64,000 nt of DNA, taken from NCBI RefSeq assembly GCF_932294415.1, contig NC_065536.1, forward strand, positions 48,891,854 to 48,955,853, written 5' to 3'. The stretch is from Quercus robur (Eukaryota; Streptophyta; Magnoliopsida; Fagales; Fagaceae). Shown in pieces: positions 35,070 to 45,790 of this stretch. Every line of letters starts with the position of its first letter. The first letter of the stretch is position 1. The notes beneath the pieces are model-generated. The model was not told the origin of the DNA, made no database searches, and saw only the letters and a program-made list of their open reading frames with translations. Position numbers and translations under genes: made by a program.

Positions 35070-35910
35070 TTCTTTAGTTTCAAAATCTGCAATGTTTGAC
35101 AAATTTTTTATGAAATCTAAAAACTGATCTGAATTTTTCAAATATGAATTTTTCTCTAATTTAAAAACTGATTTGTATTTTTTAGATATGATTTTTTAAA
35201 AATAAAATAGATCTGTATTTTCATTAAATACAGATCCGATTTTTTTTTCTCTAATTCAAAAAACTGATTTTTACTTTTCAGATCTAATTTTTTTAACATA
35301 AAATAGATCTGTATTTTCATTAAATACAGATCTGATTTTTAAAAAATACAAAACTGATCTGTATTTTCATTAAATATAGATTTGGTTTATTTATTTATTT
35401 ATTTATTTTTTTATATACATAAAGCAGATCTGTATTTTCATTAAATACATATCTGGTCTTTTTAGAAAAGTTTTCTTGGTTACAAAATTGCAGGTTTTGA
35501 AATTTAAAAGAAGAAATTGAAAGTTAGGTTGTAGTTTTTTTATGAATGTGATGCATGTGAAATAAATTCATCGTATGAATGTAGATCCTCTTTCAAAAAG
35601 TTTTTATTTTTATTTTTATTTTATATATATATTATTTCATAAAAACAGATTTGATTTTTCTTAATAAAATCACCCCTTTTTAACTTTACACAAAAACAGA
35701 TCTGATACTTTTTTAGAAAAATCTTATTCCTTTTATTCATAAAAAAATAGATTTGATTTTTCTTGATAAAATCATTTTTTTTTTTTTTTTACTTTACACA
35801 AAAACAGATCCGATTCTTTTTAACAAAAATCTTATTCTTTCTTTTACATAAAAAAGATCTGATTTTTCTTTACAAATCAAATTTTCTTCTATACACAAAA
35901 CAGATCTGAA
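35070..35910. repeat. Irregular CAGATCTG-containing repeats within the LTR
   Basis: At least twelve variants of a unit built from a(a)cagatctgattttt and 'ctgtattttcattaaata' are scattered over 840 bp, spaced roughly 50-100 bp. Several read as palindromes around AGATCT. It is an internal LTR minisatellite with no coding content. Confidence 0.7.
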
Positions 35911-36822
35911 TTTTCTTAAAAAGAGATGATGCATCCATAAGGTAAGTTTATTTGAATTAATTTTAGTCAAGTGTCTGTCATGTATGTTCAACATATCATT
36001 CACATCATGCAAAAAAAGGGTATATTAGTCATTAGAGTCTAGAAGACCAAACTCTGTCTGGCGGAATGGGTGTCTAACACCTTTCCATTCCGTAACCTAG
36101 CCCTCGAGCTTAGAATTTTTGGGTAGGTAGATTAGTGTTTTGTCTATTTAATTTTGGTAAATTGTAACTAGGACCCAAAGCGTTGTAAGGTTAATTTACC
36201 AAAGTTGTATTTTTCTTTATTCAATCAATGACAATGAAGCATTTTATAATGTAATTTGTATTTTTTTATTATTTTTTTTTATAAAAAATAAGTAGCAACT
36301 CCACACCACTTACCCAAAAAGAGAGGTGTCCTTAAAAGCACCCAAATCTCTTTCTTTTTTTGAGAGCACCCCAATTAATATGGTCTCTCACAGTGGGTTT
36401 TGCTTGGTTGTTGTACACTTTTCCAGATCTTCTTCTTCAAAACTACTTCCTTTTTAGATCTTTTTCTCCTCCTCCTTGTTCGGATTGCTTCTTTCTATTT
36501 ACACCCTATGGAACTCGAGTTTCTTCGGTGAACTTACTCGAGATGCTACTTTGCAAAATAGTTTGCAAAACTTGTTAACTAATTCACCTTAGAGCAATTG
36601 TACCAGTCCATGAAAAATAGAAAAAAGTGATGAATTTTACACATTTTTGTTCAAAAACTACCCACATTAGTGAGTCTATAACACTGTACATATCCAAAAA
36701 TGCTACAGTAACCGAGCATGATTACACGATTACTGTAGCTTTTTATTTGATTATTAAATCAAAATTTTCTCTCTCTTCTCTCACCTTCGTTCTCTGTTCC
36801 CCTGACTCTCTCTTTTCCCTTA

Positions 36823-37372
36823 GGCTTCGTTTGGGAGGAGGGGATGGAATGGAATGGAAAGGAATGAAAAGAATCATTTTAAAATATTCCTCCCTTCCAT
36901 TGTTTGAGAGTTTTAATGGAGGTAATGGAAAACCCATTTCTTTGTTTGGGAGTTTAAGTAGGAGGGAATGGAATGGGTGGGAGGGAACACTCATTTCTCT
37001 TTATTCCCTTAAAACCTTAAATTTTCATTCCCTCCGAAATTGGGAGGAATGTGAGAGAATGAAATTAGATTTAATGATTTTTTTACTAAAACTCCTAAAA
37101 TACCCTAGTATATTCAATTCTTTATTTTAAAATAGGGGTTTAATAGTAATATTGTCATAAAATGATTACATTCCATTCTCTCCATATTGCTCCCAAACAA
37201 GATTACTTACATTTCATTCATTTTCATTCATTTATTTTAAAACATCCAATCAAGGTTACTTAATTCCATTCCATTCTTTTTCATTCCTTTCCCCTACTTA
37301 AATACATTCCATTCCCTTATGATCATTTAATTTCATTCCATTCCCTTCCCTTATAAACTCCCAAATGGAGCC
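36823..37372. mobile_element. Tourist/Harbinger-like MITE (550 bp)
   Basis: Ends are ggcttcgtttgggag on the left and ggctccatttgggag on the opposite strand at the right, with flanking triplets tta (36820-36822) and cta (37373-37375), a 3-bp duplication with one mismatch. The body is rich in GGAATGG on the left and CCATTCC on the right, so nearly the whole element can fold back. No coding capacity. Confidence 0.7.
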
Positions 37373-37434
37373 CTACTCTCTTCAATCCAAAAAAAAAAAA
37401 AAAGACTCTTTACTCCCTTGCTTTCTTCAATCCA

Positions 37435-37741
37435 AAGAAGAAGAAGAAGAAGAAGAAGAAGAAGATTAAATCAACTCAAAAAAATCTAAAAACTCATCAC
37501 AAATCCAACACAAAATCAACTCAAAACAAAATCCAACAGAAAACCCATTAAAAAACCAAATCAACCCAAAACCCATGTCGAAGCTGCTGTCGAAGAAGAA
37601 GAAGAAGAAGAAGATTAAATCAACTCAAAAAAATCTAAAAACTCATCACAAATCCAACACAAAATCAACTCAAAACAAAATCCAACAGAAAACCCATTAA
37701 AAAACCAAATCAACCCAAAACCCATGTCGAAGCTGCTGTCG
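37435..37741. repeat. 149-bp tandem duplication carrying a (GAA)n tract
   Basis: Two copies offset by exactly 149 bp ('gattaaatcaactc' at 37464 and 37613) each start with a GAA run and end at 'aagctgctgtcg'. The copies appear identical over the body, so the duplication is recent or slipped at the GAA tract. The minus-strand frame through it is not convincing as a gene. Confidence 0.9.
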
Positions 37742-38235
37742 CCACTGCCATGGAAGCTTAGGTGAAGTGTTTGCTGCTGCCATGAGAGAGAGTGAAGATT
37801 TGGATCGTACCCCTCGAATTGAGTTTGTGATGGTTTAAGGGTCGGGTTTGGACCACTGTTTGTGGTGGTGGTGTTGATCTTTGTTGCCACTGGTGGTGGC
37901 AAAGGCTTTGGGGCTCTCGGCCTTGGACAGAGCTCAGGGTGAGCTCGAGCTATGGAGGATTGTGAGGTACATAGATTTTTTTTTTTTTTTTTTTTGGTGA
38001 AATGGGACAGAGAATTTTATTGATAGAGAGGAGATGGTTGGGCTGTGGAGAGAGTGAGTTGTTTTGAAAAATGAAAAAAATAAAGAGAGAGAGGGATCGT
38101 GTGAGTGGTGGCCGGTGGGTGGTTGGTAGGTGAAATAATAATAATAAATGATTATTTAAAGAAAATATATTATATAATAGATGATCTAATGCAGATGTTT
38201 TTGCAAATTGCTTTTGTAAAGTAGAAAAAGTAGAT
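37742..38235. other. Intergenic region without gene
   Basis: Contains a T-run at 37978-37996, GAGA-rich sequence and an (ATA)n run near 38135. Nothing else recognised. Confidence 0.35.
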
Positions 38236-38398
38236 ATTTTTTTTGATACAAGATAAAATTTTTACTTTAACCTAACCTAAGTGTATATGTGTGTGAAGCT
38301 CCCTTTTGGAGACTTGAACTCTAACCCTTACCTCCACATCTTACAAGCATTTATACTTGTAGAGTGACCACCGTGCCAAGGGTGCGCGGTGGTCACTC
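38236..38398 (-). mobile_element. tRNA-derived SINE copy (minus strand)
   Basis: Read on the minus strand it has GGTCACTCTACAAGTATAA, GCTTGTAAGATGTGGAGG, a box-B-like GGTTAGAGTTCAAGTC, 'gggagcttcacacacata' and a tail TTTTATCTTGTATC plus an A-run (T-run at 38237-38244). The same order is found in the complete copy at 63434-63595. The head holds a palindromic GGTGGTC...GACCACC. No target duplication found. Confidence 0.7.
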
Positions 38399-38460
38399 TA
38401 CAATTTTAAATGCTCTTAAAAGCCAAAAAAATCCAAATAAAGAGGCCTATGCGTTTAGGA

Positions 38461-38636
38461 CAAGCTGAAAGTTTCAGCTTATTTGCAATTTCAGCTTATT
38501 TTTGCTACTATTTATGAATCTGCACTTTTTAGTACTATTCATGAATCCTATTATACTGTTCAGCTAACTTTTATTTTTATTTATAGTACTTTCAGCAAAA
38601 ATTTTTTTTATTTCCACTAAATAAACTATTCCCAAA
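38461..38636 (+). mobile_element. hAT-like MITE fragment (right half)
   Basis: Shares the blocks 'gtttcagcttattt', 'gtactattcatgaatcc' and 'cagctaacttttattt' with 15340-15510 and ends with ttcccaaacgaac, the complement of the left end of that copy. The left terminal repeat is missing here. Confidence 0.5.
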
Positions 38637-38654
38637 CGAACATGAAACTAAAAA

Positions 38655-38679
38655 ATATATATATATATATATATATATT
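38655..38679. repeat. (TA)n microsatellite
   Basis: About twelve AT units just upstream of the U6 promoter. Confidence 0.85.
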
Positions 38680-38780
38680 GCACAGAATACATACATAACT
38701 AATAACCCAACGATGTCACGCTGACACGTGTGAAAAAACAAAAGCTAACTAAATTGGGAGTTCTCGTTGAGAGCTAGCTA

Positions 38781-38791
38781 ATCCCACATCG
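38781..38791 (+). promoter_or_regulatory. U6 upstream sequence element (USE), copy A
   Basis: ATCCCACATCG matches the plant snRNA USE consensus RTCCCACATCG. Twenty-four bases separate it from the TATA box, the short spacing that marks RNA polymerase III snRNA genes in plants; polymerase II snRNA genes have about ten more. Confidence 0.93.
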
Positions 38792-38815
38792 TCTAGTTAC
38801 ACGAAGCTATCTATG

Positions 38816-38823
38816 TTTATAAG
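38816..38823 (+). promoter_or_regulatory. U6 TATA box, copy A
   Basis: TTTATAAG beginning 30 bases before the first U6 nucleotide, the usual place. Confidence 0.9.
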
Positions 38824-38845
38824 CAAGAGCGAGAGTACAAGGCTT

Positions 38846-38865
38846 GTCCCTTCGGGGACATCCGA

Positions 38866-38897
<32 letters not shown>

Positions 38898-38947
38898 GGC
38901 CCCTGCGCAAGGATGACACGCATAAATCGAGAAATGGTCCAAATTTT
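38846..38947 (+). ncRNA. U6: U6 snRNA, copy A
   Basis: A 102-nt sequence beginning GTCCCTTCGGGGACATCCGA and containing the ACAGAGA box (at 38881) and GATTAGCATGGCCCC. As far as I can recall it agrees throughout with plant U6. U6 pairs with the 5' splice site and U2 in the spliceosome catalytic core. Seven T's (38944-38950) end transcription. USE, TATA and terminator are all in place, so this copy should be expressed. ORFs drawn across it are shadows. Confidence 0.97.
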
Positions 38948-38950
38948 TTT
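38944..38950 (+). terminator. Pol III T-run terminator, U6 copy A
   Basis: Seven consecutive T's immediately after ...GGTCCAAA. Confidence 0.9.
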
Positions 38951-39993
38951 CTTTACCCAAAATTTCCCAAACCCATTTGTGAATTCTTCCATGGCTTCGT
39001 TCTTTTACACTTTCTCTCCATCTTCACATACGTTTTGGAGTCTTTCTCAACAGGTAAGCCCACACTTTTGGATCATTTTCGAGGGTTTCTTTTCTCTTCG
39101 CCTCTATTTGATATCAGAGCATATTGATATTTAGGGAAATTTTGAATCTTTGATAGTTTTGGTGGTTGAGTTGGAATTATCAGAATCATATTCCAAATTT
39201 TCATTGAATTACATTCGCTTAGTTAGAGCTTATTTTCACTGGTGTAATAAAGTTTGGTTGTTAGAAAGCATAATATTCTCTAAATTTAAAAACATGGGTA
39301 TTGTGTAATGCTGAATGGTTGCCAAGATTGTCTCAATTGCTGCTCTGCCTTCAGAAACTGAGTAATGTTTGGAGTTTATGCATTTCACTACCCCTGTGAG
39401 TTGTGACACAACATTCCTGGTGTGGAGATTGCATATGACTTGGCTCCCCATTTAGTAAATTTCACTTGCTGGAGTTTTTGAGAAATGCAAGTCCCACCTC
39501 AAATCCACTGTTCACTTACAGACAGGTAGCCTGCATTTGAAATGGCAAATTTTAGTTTTCAATGGCCAGCTAAGATTTTAAATGAATTTTTCAGCTTCCT
39601 AAACATCTGTTTGGTAAGTTGTTGTTTGATGGCATTTTCATACTTTAGGTAGTCAATGTGTTAGTCTAAAGTCTGCACAAATCTTTGGTGCCACTGGTGC
39701 TAATAGTGGTTTTTGTGTGTGAGCTCCATTTGTTTGCGCATAGATTTAAGGTTTAAACCAGCTCTCTAGGCTATAAGTTTCATAGGTATGATTGCTAGTT
39801 CCTTTAGTCAATTGTTTTTGTAGCTGGGGTGGTGCAATCATTTTAAGAAGCTGCTGAAGAATAATATTGACAACGCTGAGGACATCAATTAGGCAAAATT
39901 TCTCGACATCTTGAAAAAAAGAAAAAGAAAGAAAAAAATGAAAAAAGAAGAAGTGAATAGATAGATGAAACCTCGCATTCAGCTATGCAATAC

Positions 39994-40001
<8 letters not shown>

Positions 40002-40030
<29 letters not shown>
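40002..40030. repeat. (TA)n microsatellite
   Basis: About fourteen TA units within U6 unit A; absent at the matching place in copy C. Confidence 0.85.
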
Positions 40031-40034
<4 letters not shown>

Positions 40035-41083
40035 GAGATGAGCAATCCTAGGTACGTAGTTGGATTAGAACTTGGTAGTAGAATTCAGTTGCTTGTCAAT
40101 GTTCAAGATGTTGAGTTGTTGACTATACTGATGTGGTGTGATATGCCTTATTTCCTCAAATTGCTTAAGATTCTGATCTTCTTTTTCAATGAGGAAGAAA
40201 ATTATAGTTGCTCACATATCGAAATGCAGAAATATAATCTAAGATTCCTTGGTTTCCTGTCCTGCAACCTATACAGAGTTTTAGTGATTTGTTTATCGTT
40301 TAAAAAAAAAAAAAAAAATTCTTGGAGTATGGATTTGTTGGCTCATTATGTATTCCTTTTATATTTTCTTATTTTGTTGGCAATTTTCTTTTGTACAAAC
40401 AGTGCAATGCCTCCATGTAGTCAACAACTGTTACAACCCTACAAGCTTACAGCATACATCAAGCCCTAACCATGTGGAGTAAAAAAAAAGGCACCTGTGT
40501 AGGCAATTGGTGGCCCATTTGGTCTGATGAGTGTGCACATTACTGTTCAATTAGTCGCTCTTGATATGCTCCAAACTCCAGGTGGATGTGCCCCTTCCAT
40601 CCCGGCTCCAAACACCTTTTAAGAACATTACCTGCCTGTGATGTCCTTAAAAAGGAGAAATCCTCAGATACTTTAGATGTTGAAGCATTTCCAGCATTAA
40701 GGAGCAAGGTTGAACTTAATTATGTAAGGTTATGGTCCAGGTAATTTCTGTTGGCTTTGAAAATCTGGTTGATTTTGCCACCCTGCCCTACCGGCCATTT
40801 CCTAGCAATGGGTGACTTTGCTATGAAAGAGGATTGACAGGAGAAGCACTGCAAGAGCCATGGAAAGAGAGAGTGAACTGTTTAGGCTTTTGATTCCATT
40901 GTTGCTTTGCACACGTAAACATTGCTTTGATGTAAAGCAGGGGAATGATATAATTTCCTATTACCCAGATGTCGTTGTTATTTTAAAACCTAATGAAATG
41001 TGATTAGAATGATAAACATTATTACACAAACGAGAACTGCCTTTGTGTTCTACACATATTTTGCCTGGCAAAGTTTATGAGGA

Positions 41084-41179
41084 AACTTTTACTCAGAATC
41101 GTCCATGTGAACCGAACTAGCATAAGTTGAGAACTTTTACTCAGAATCGTCCATGTGAACTGAACTAGCATAAGTTGAG
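41084..41179. repeat. 48-bp tandem duplication
   Basis: 'aacttttactcagaatcgtc' through 'catgtgaac(c/t)gaactagc' to 'ataagttgag' is repeated twice head to tail with one difference. Not seen in U6 unit B. Confidence 0.9.
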
Positions 41180-41458
41180 AACAGTATTAGATGGGCTGCT
41201 TAACTAGCAAGGGAGGAATGATGGCTTGTCGTGGTTTTTGAAGGTGACCCCAAAACCTCCATGGATGTTAATCAACCCAATTTTACATGGCAGGTGATCT
41301 ATACAGATGAGGAGATTAGGAGGTTGAAAAAAGGATCAACGAGGTTGGTTTCAACTTCAGTATCTTGCGAGTTGGGTGCTTTGCCTTTCGTTATGGTAAA
41401 TGCCAAAAGGCTGGATTGTTGTATATAATGTTTCTTTTGTATCATTCTTTTGTAATTG

Positions 41459-42446
41459 CCTCCGGAATAATTCCTACAAAGGATACCATTTTGAGGTTCA
41501 ACCCAGACATTGACCCAGCTTGTCCACTATGTGGTGAATCTCCTCAAACTTCAGTCCATATCTTCATCCACTGCCAAGCAGCCAGAGCACTATGGTTTGG
41601 TAGTAATTGGGGATTCAACCCTCATGAACTACATCTCACGTCCACTTGACAACTCATTGATCTATTGTTATCCCCTAATTCTACTGTTATTCCTTCGGAC
41701 ATTGAAAGGCAAGCTTTCCTAGTATTCGAATAACTAACTCTAGAATGTATTTTGGAGATCAAGGAATTTGGCTCTTTTTGATAAAGTTGAGATGAACATC
41801 CAGAAATCTCTATGGCAGATAAGAAGTAGAATGAAAGAATACATGAGGACAGTCCCAGAATCTTCTTTGTCAATTCCTAAATTAAGGGATGTTAAGTGGT
41901 CAAGTCCACCAGAAGGCGCCTTAAAGGTCAACTGCGACACTGCAATTGGCCAAGACAAAGCTTATCTTGCTATTGTTGCCAGAGACTGGAGAGGGACATT
42001 GGTATTACTATGTCCAAAAGAGTGGAAATCAACATCCCTGTCCAAGCCGAAACTGAAGCTATCAGCTGGGCTGTACCCCAGCTAGTAAGCCATAATATTC
42101 ACAAGACCATTGTAGAAAGTGATGCCAAGGTATGCATTGAAGCCATGTTAGAATCAAGCTCTAGGCCTCCATGGAGAATTGAGGTGCTGACTGCTGACAC
42201 TCTTGTCTTTAGCTCATAGGGTTAATTCTTTAGAATTCGAGTGGACCCCAAGAGAAGCTAACATGGCAGCCCATGTACTGGCTTCATGATCTCTTACTAA
42301 TAGAGTAGCTAATTATTTTGTATTGGGATCAGCCCCTGCTGTTCTTTCTGATGTAATTAATTCTGAGCGAGCAAGCCTTTGTCCTAGGCTCTTTTGTATA
42401 GCCCTCTGGGGTTGTTTGTTTTGGAATAAAATGGCAGATTATCAAC

Positions 42447-42475
<29 letters not shown>
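41459..42475 (+). mobile_element. 5'-truncated L1-type LINE with poly(A) tail
   Basis: It begins inside ORF2 with the zf-RVT region (IPTKDTILRFNPDIDPACPL then CGESPQTSVHIFIHCQAARA), continues through an RNase H domain in broken frames (SWAVPQLVSHNIHKTIVESD, ALKVNCDTA) and ends in a 3' UTR and about 29 A's (42447-42475). The matching U6 unit B runs straight across this point (61960-61990) without it, which supports the insertion and its limits. Exact target duplication not resolved. Confidence 0.85.
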
Positions 42476-42480
<5 letters not shown>

Positions 42481-42997
42481 GTTTAAGAAAAGAAGAAAAA
42501 GGAAATCATAGATTAGAATGAGGAGAAGCCTAAGTTTTAGGTTGCTCAAGCCATTTGAAACTAATACTGTGCCTCCAATAATGATATGAACTTCCTCAAT
42601 CTGGAGCTCCTCCAAAACTAATTTTGAGGCACTTCCATGTTGCCCTACGGGAATCATGAGTAATATGGATTCCTTATCATACAGTATTAAAGAAAGGGAC
42701 TTTTACAAGGTAGGAGTGTTTTTTAATTAAGTAAAAAAGAAAAAGCAATAAGAATGGGTGCAGTGTAGAAATGTAATTACTAATTAGTCTAGCTTTTATC
42801 ACAACAAGTGTTGGAAGAATCTTATCAATATAATGTTCACTATTTCAGCAATCATATGACCGTTTTCTTTTTTCCTAACATAAATTAATATATAATTATT
42901 GAAGAAAAAGAGCTGTGAAGTATATTCTAATGAGAAATAACAATTTTATTATCTTCTTTCTAGAAGAGCTAATCTCCACTGCTGTCTCTTGATGCAG

Positions 42998-44314
42998 TCA
43001 AATTGCAAAGAGCCTAACATTGCGCAGAAGGACTATAGAGCTGTGGAAGTAACAGAGAAAAAGGAAGTTCCTGCGGCCATGTGGGTAAGATTTCTTATTA
43101 TATTTATGAGGAAGTTTATTGGTGAACTCTGTGCAAATTTTGTGTGGAAAACCTAGTCTTTTTGAGAAGGATATCAAAATGATTATTTTGCAGGGGGAAT
43201 TGTTCATTGAATTCTTAAAATTGTTGGTTAATGATGTGAGTAGTTAGCAATCTTGGCAGTTGCTTAGCTTGTGTGGGAAACCAGAAGGTGGCAATGAACA
43301 TAACAGACTAGAAAATAAAATGAAATTTTTGGTGCCTCATGTTTTAACCCAGTATAAGTTTAGTATACTATTGGTTGATCAGAATCATAATCCTGTTATG
43401 AATCTTGCCTCAAAAGGAATGAAAATTTTCCTATCATTTATTGTTATTGAGTTCCCATCATTGTACATGTTTATGTTTGAAATGAGAGGTCTTTATAAAG
43501 TTGATTATGAATCAAAGGATGTTTCATTCTTGTTCTCTTTTTGGAAGATAAATTCTCATGCCTTTCTCACAAATAGGGTGGTAATGACAAAACAACAGTT
43601 TTGCTTCTAATTTATGTCTTCACTGCATTTTCAGGTAGTTTCAGCAGGGCCTAACTTTGATCAAACTGAGAACAAAATTTCAGCCAGTAAGGAGATTAAA
43701 GGACCAGCAGAGGCAGTTGCAACAGCTAGAGAACCTCATGATTCCCCCATGCCTAAGGAAGTCCGAAAGGAGTGGACTTGTGATATATGTCAGCTAACTA
43801 CTCAAAGTGAGAAAAACTTAAATTCACACCTTCAAGGAAAGAAACACAAGGCCGCTTACGAGGCATTCAAAGCAAAGAACCAGCCAAACATGGTCTCAGA
43901 TTCAACTGCAAAGAAAACTGAGCAGCCAGTTGAGGAGCTGTTAAAGATTGTATCCACCAAAGGAGTGAAGCAGAGAACTATTACAAATCAAGAAGAGAAA
44001 CAGCAAGGCCAGCCAAAGAGTGTTTTGGCTTCAACTGCAAATAAATCTGATCAGCTCAAAAAAGAGGAGCTAGAAAAGAGAGTTTCAACAATGGACCAGA
44101 ACAGAAGAAAGAAGTTGTTAGTGTGAAAGAATCCACTTTAAGGTGCAACATTTGTAATATAAGCTGCACCGGAGAAAACAACTTAGTTTCTCACTTTAAT
44201 GGGAGGAAGCACTTGGCTCAGATTCAGTTACTCACTGAACAATTTTTTGGTGGACATGCTGACCAATTTTTGTGGTTCATATCACTGACACGGAAACCAT
44301 TGTGCTTGTTATGA
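42998..44314 (+). pseudogene. Two-finger matrin/U1-type (zf-met) zinc-finger gene, apparently frameshifted, 5' part not found
   Basis: Exon 42998-43084 (after gatgcag, before gtaaga) encodes SNCKEPNIAQKDYRAVEVTE then KKEVPAAMW. It joins in phase to an exon from 43635 (after tttcag). That exon holds finger 1, CDICQLTTQSEKNLNSHLQG then KKH (CX2CX12HX5H), and a Lys/Gln-rich linker. Finger 2, CNICNISCTGENNLVSHFNG then RKH, has the same spacing but lies one frame over; the switch is near 44088-44093 and the first frame stops at 44124-44126. Such fingers bind structured or double-stranded RNA in known families. Upstream exons were not found. One indel could also be a sequence error or a terminal variant. 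Confidence 0.6.
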
Positions 44315-45790
44315 ACGTGAAGATGTTAGCTTAAAATGAGCATGTTTGTTTTACTCTTTAATTTTAGCTGATTGCATTCACTGAAGCTGAAATGTAGAAC
44401 CTTAGATTGTGAAATCCAGTGCAATAAAATTTTCTTGTGATTTTATCTATAATTAGAAGCCCCTTCATATATATGATGTACAACGGTTATTTCTGTGGTT
44501 TTTCTTTTTATTTGCGTAAAAGATTCTTGTAATCTTTTTTTTTAAAAATCCCTAATAAGATAAATACAACCTATTAATTAATTTATTATGATGAAAATAC
44601 TAATGATACTCTAATTTTCTGTTAAATATTTCATTACATAGCATAATACTAACCCCTATATCTAAATGTCATGGAAAATATGATATTATGTAAATACTAA
44701 TAATACTCTAATTTTCTGTTAAATATTTCATTACATAGCATAATACAAACACCTATATCTAAATGTTATGGAAAATATGATATTATGTACAAAAGTTCTA
44801 TCTTATAAAGTATATTACTAATTTTTCAACACTTGAAATTTAACACCTCAATGATTTTAGGCTTTGTTTTAAAAACCAGATTGGATCGGCCGGTTCAATT
44901 GAAAACCAATTTGGTTTGGTAAACTAGTCAAATCTGGTAAAAATCGAAAACTAGGACCAAAATAAGTTCTTTGATCATACCCGTTTTTAAAAGTCAATTG
45001 AAGGAAAAAAAGAAAAAGAAAAAAAGAAGCACAACCCAACTCTAAATATATGAATATTTTTTTTCCTTAAGAATAAAATTGGGATAATTGTAGTCATCCA
45101 TCATAATTATAGGATATTTGCAATGTGCACTCTATAATTCAAAATTTTTAAACAACATCCTAAATCGAAAATGATTTGCTATATCCCGGCCCACATCATC
45201 ACTTTAGGGTGGATCAGTGGATGATTTTAATTAAACCATATTAAAATGTAATTTAAATGATGAGTGATGGAACATCGAAAACTACCCCCCCCCACAAAAA
45301 AAAAAAAAAAAAACCTACACAAAAAAGATACAAAATTGATATACCAAGCTTTAGCCTAATATCTTCTAAAAAAATATTTAAAAAATTAAGTCTAATAATT
45401 TGCAATTATACAATTCAAATTCTAAGCCAATAGTTTATTACTAGAAAGATATTAGAAAGACAATTCCAAAAGATTTATTTGTAAATCTAAAAGTTGTACT
45501 TCTATTACTTCACTAAATACATTATATCAGTTTGTAGAAATACGAGCAAAAAATTGTCAATCTTTCTAAAAAATTTAATACAAAAAATTTAAATTTTTAT
45601 AACTATATATGACTTTTAAATATTATTCTAGAAAAACAATAATATAATACTTTGGATGACTAAAAATAAGAGAATATAAACCTATTAATCCTTTAAAAAA
45701 TGTACTTATATTATTAGGAATTATCAATTAATAATTTAATATATAGGAACAAATATGCCTTTGTTCTTACTCCGCTGGATCCTTTTAAAA
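44315..45790. other. Intergenic region without gene
   Basis: AT-rich, with a tandem duplication at 44593-44786, a 'ccggttcaattgaaaacc' repeat fragment near 44890 and a C8/A19 run at 45286-45313. Nothing coding. Confidence 0.4.
44593..44786. repeat. 97-bp tandem duplication
   Basis: Two head-to-tail copies offset by 97 bp sharing 'ctctaattttctgttaaata', 'tttcattacatagcataata' and 'ggaaaatatgatattatgta', with a few differences. Confidence 0.9.

Larger units (their letters stand above)
33922..36392 (+). mobile_element. Solo LTR, about 2.47 kb
   Basis: Starts TGTAGACACTCG and ends CTCTCACA, flanked by atggg (33917-33921) and gtggg (36393-36397), a 5-bp target duplication with one mismatch. A TATAAATA box lies at 34674-34681. 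The far 3' part has 'ggcggaatgggtgtctaac' and 'agtagcaactccacacc', phrases I associate with long gypsy (Tekay/chromovirus-type) LTRs. No gag or pol lies between the ends. The right border is less sure than the left. Confidence 0.55.
33630..36595. repeat. Large inverted-repeat element interrupted by a solo LTR
   Basis: The left arm around 33645-33710 (caagtttgcaaaactatttt, then tctcgagg) is matched in inverse orientation at about 36535-36595 (gttaacaagttttgcaaact, then tctcgag on the opposite strand). Inside the arms are repeated GAACTCGAGT/ACTCGAGTTCC motifs (33720-33815 and 36510-36520). The LTR at 33922-36392 lies between the arms, so it most likely jumped into this older foldback element. 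The superfamily is unknown. Confidence 0.5.
38770..42700 (+). repeat. U6-bearing repeat unit, copy A
   Basis: A unit starting just before the U6 promoter and reaching about 42.7 kb recurs, diverged and with gaps, at 60.12-62.2 kb (copy B), and in part at 62.57-64.0 kb (copy C). Matched landmarks with B: 'gttttggagtctt...ctcaacaggt' (39030 / 60437), 'ttttcattgaattacatt' (39197 / 60648), 'gaggaagaaaat' (40190 / 61021), 'gaggagattaggaggttga' (41309 / 61765) and 'ctccaaaactaattttgagg' (42610 / 62130). With C: 'gtgtgagctccatttg' (39716) and 'gctggggtggtgcaa' (39822). Copy A alone carries the LINE at 41459-42475. Confidence 0.85.

Noticed and set aside
36627-37130. 167-aa plus frame and 83-aa minus frame
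   Set aside because: They run through the GGAATGG-rich MITE; low complexity and antisense to each other.
37615-37902. 95-aa minus frame
   Set aside because: Spans the 149-bp duplication and ends in poly-Phe/Leu; no conservation expected.
38813-39127. Open frames across U6 copy A (and 60197-60379 across copy B)
   Set aside because: They are translations of the U6 RNA and its flank; the similarity between them reflects the RNA gene, not a protein.
43260-43610. 116-aa frame before the zinc-finger exon
   Set aside because: It lies in the intron between 43085 and 43634 and has no domain.
44880-44970. Accggtt/gaaccg motifs here and at 58745-58920
   Set aside because: Degenerate repeat of uncertain class; too decayed to bound as an element.
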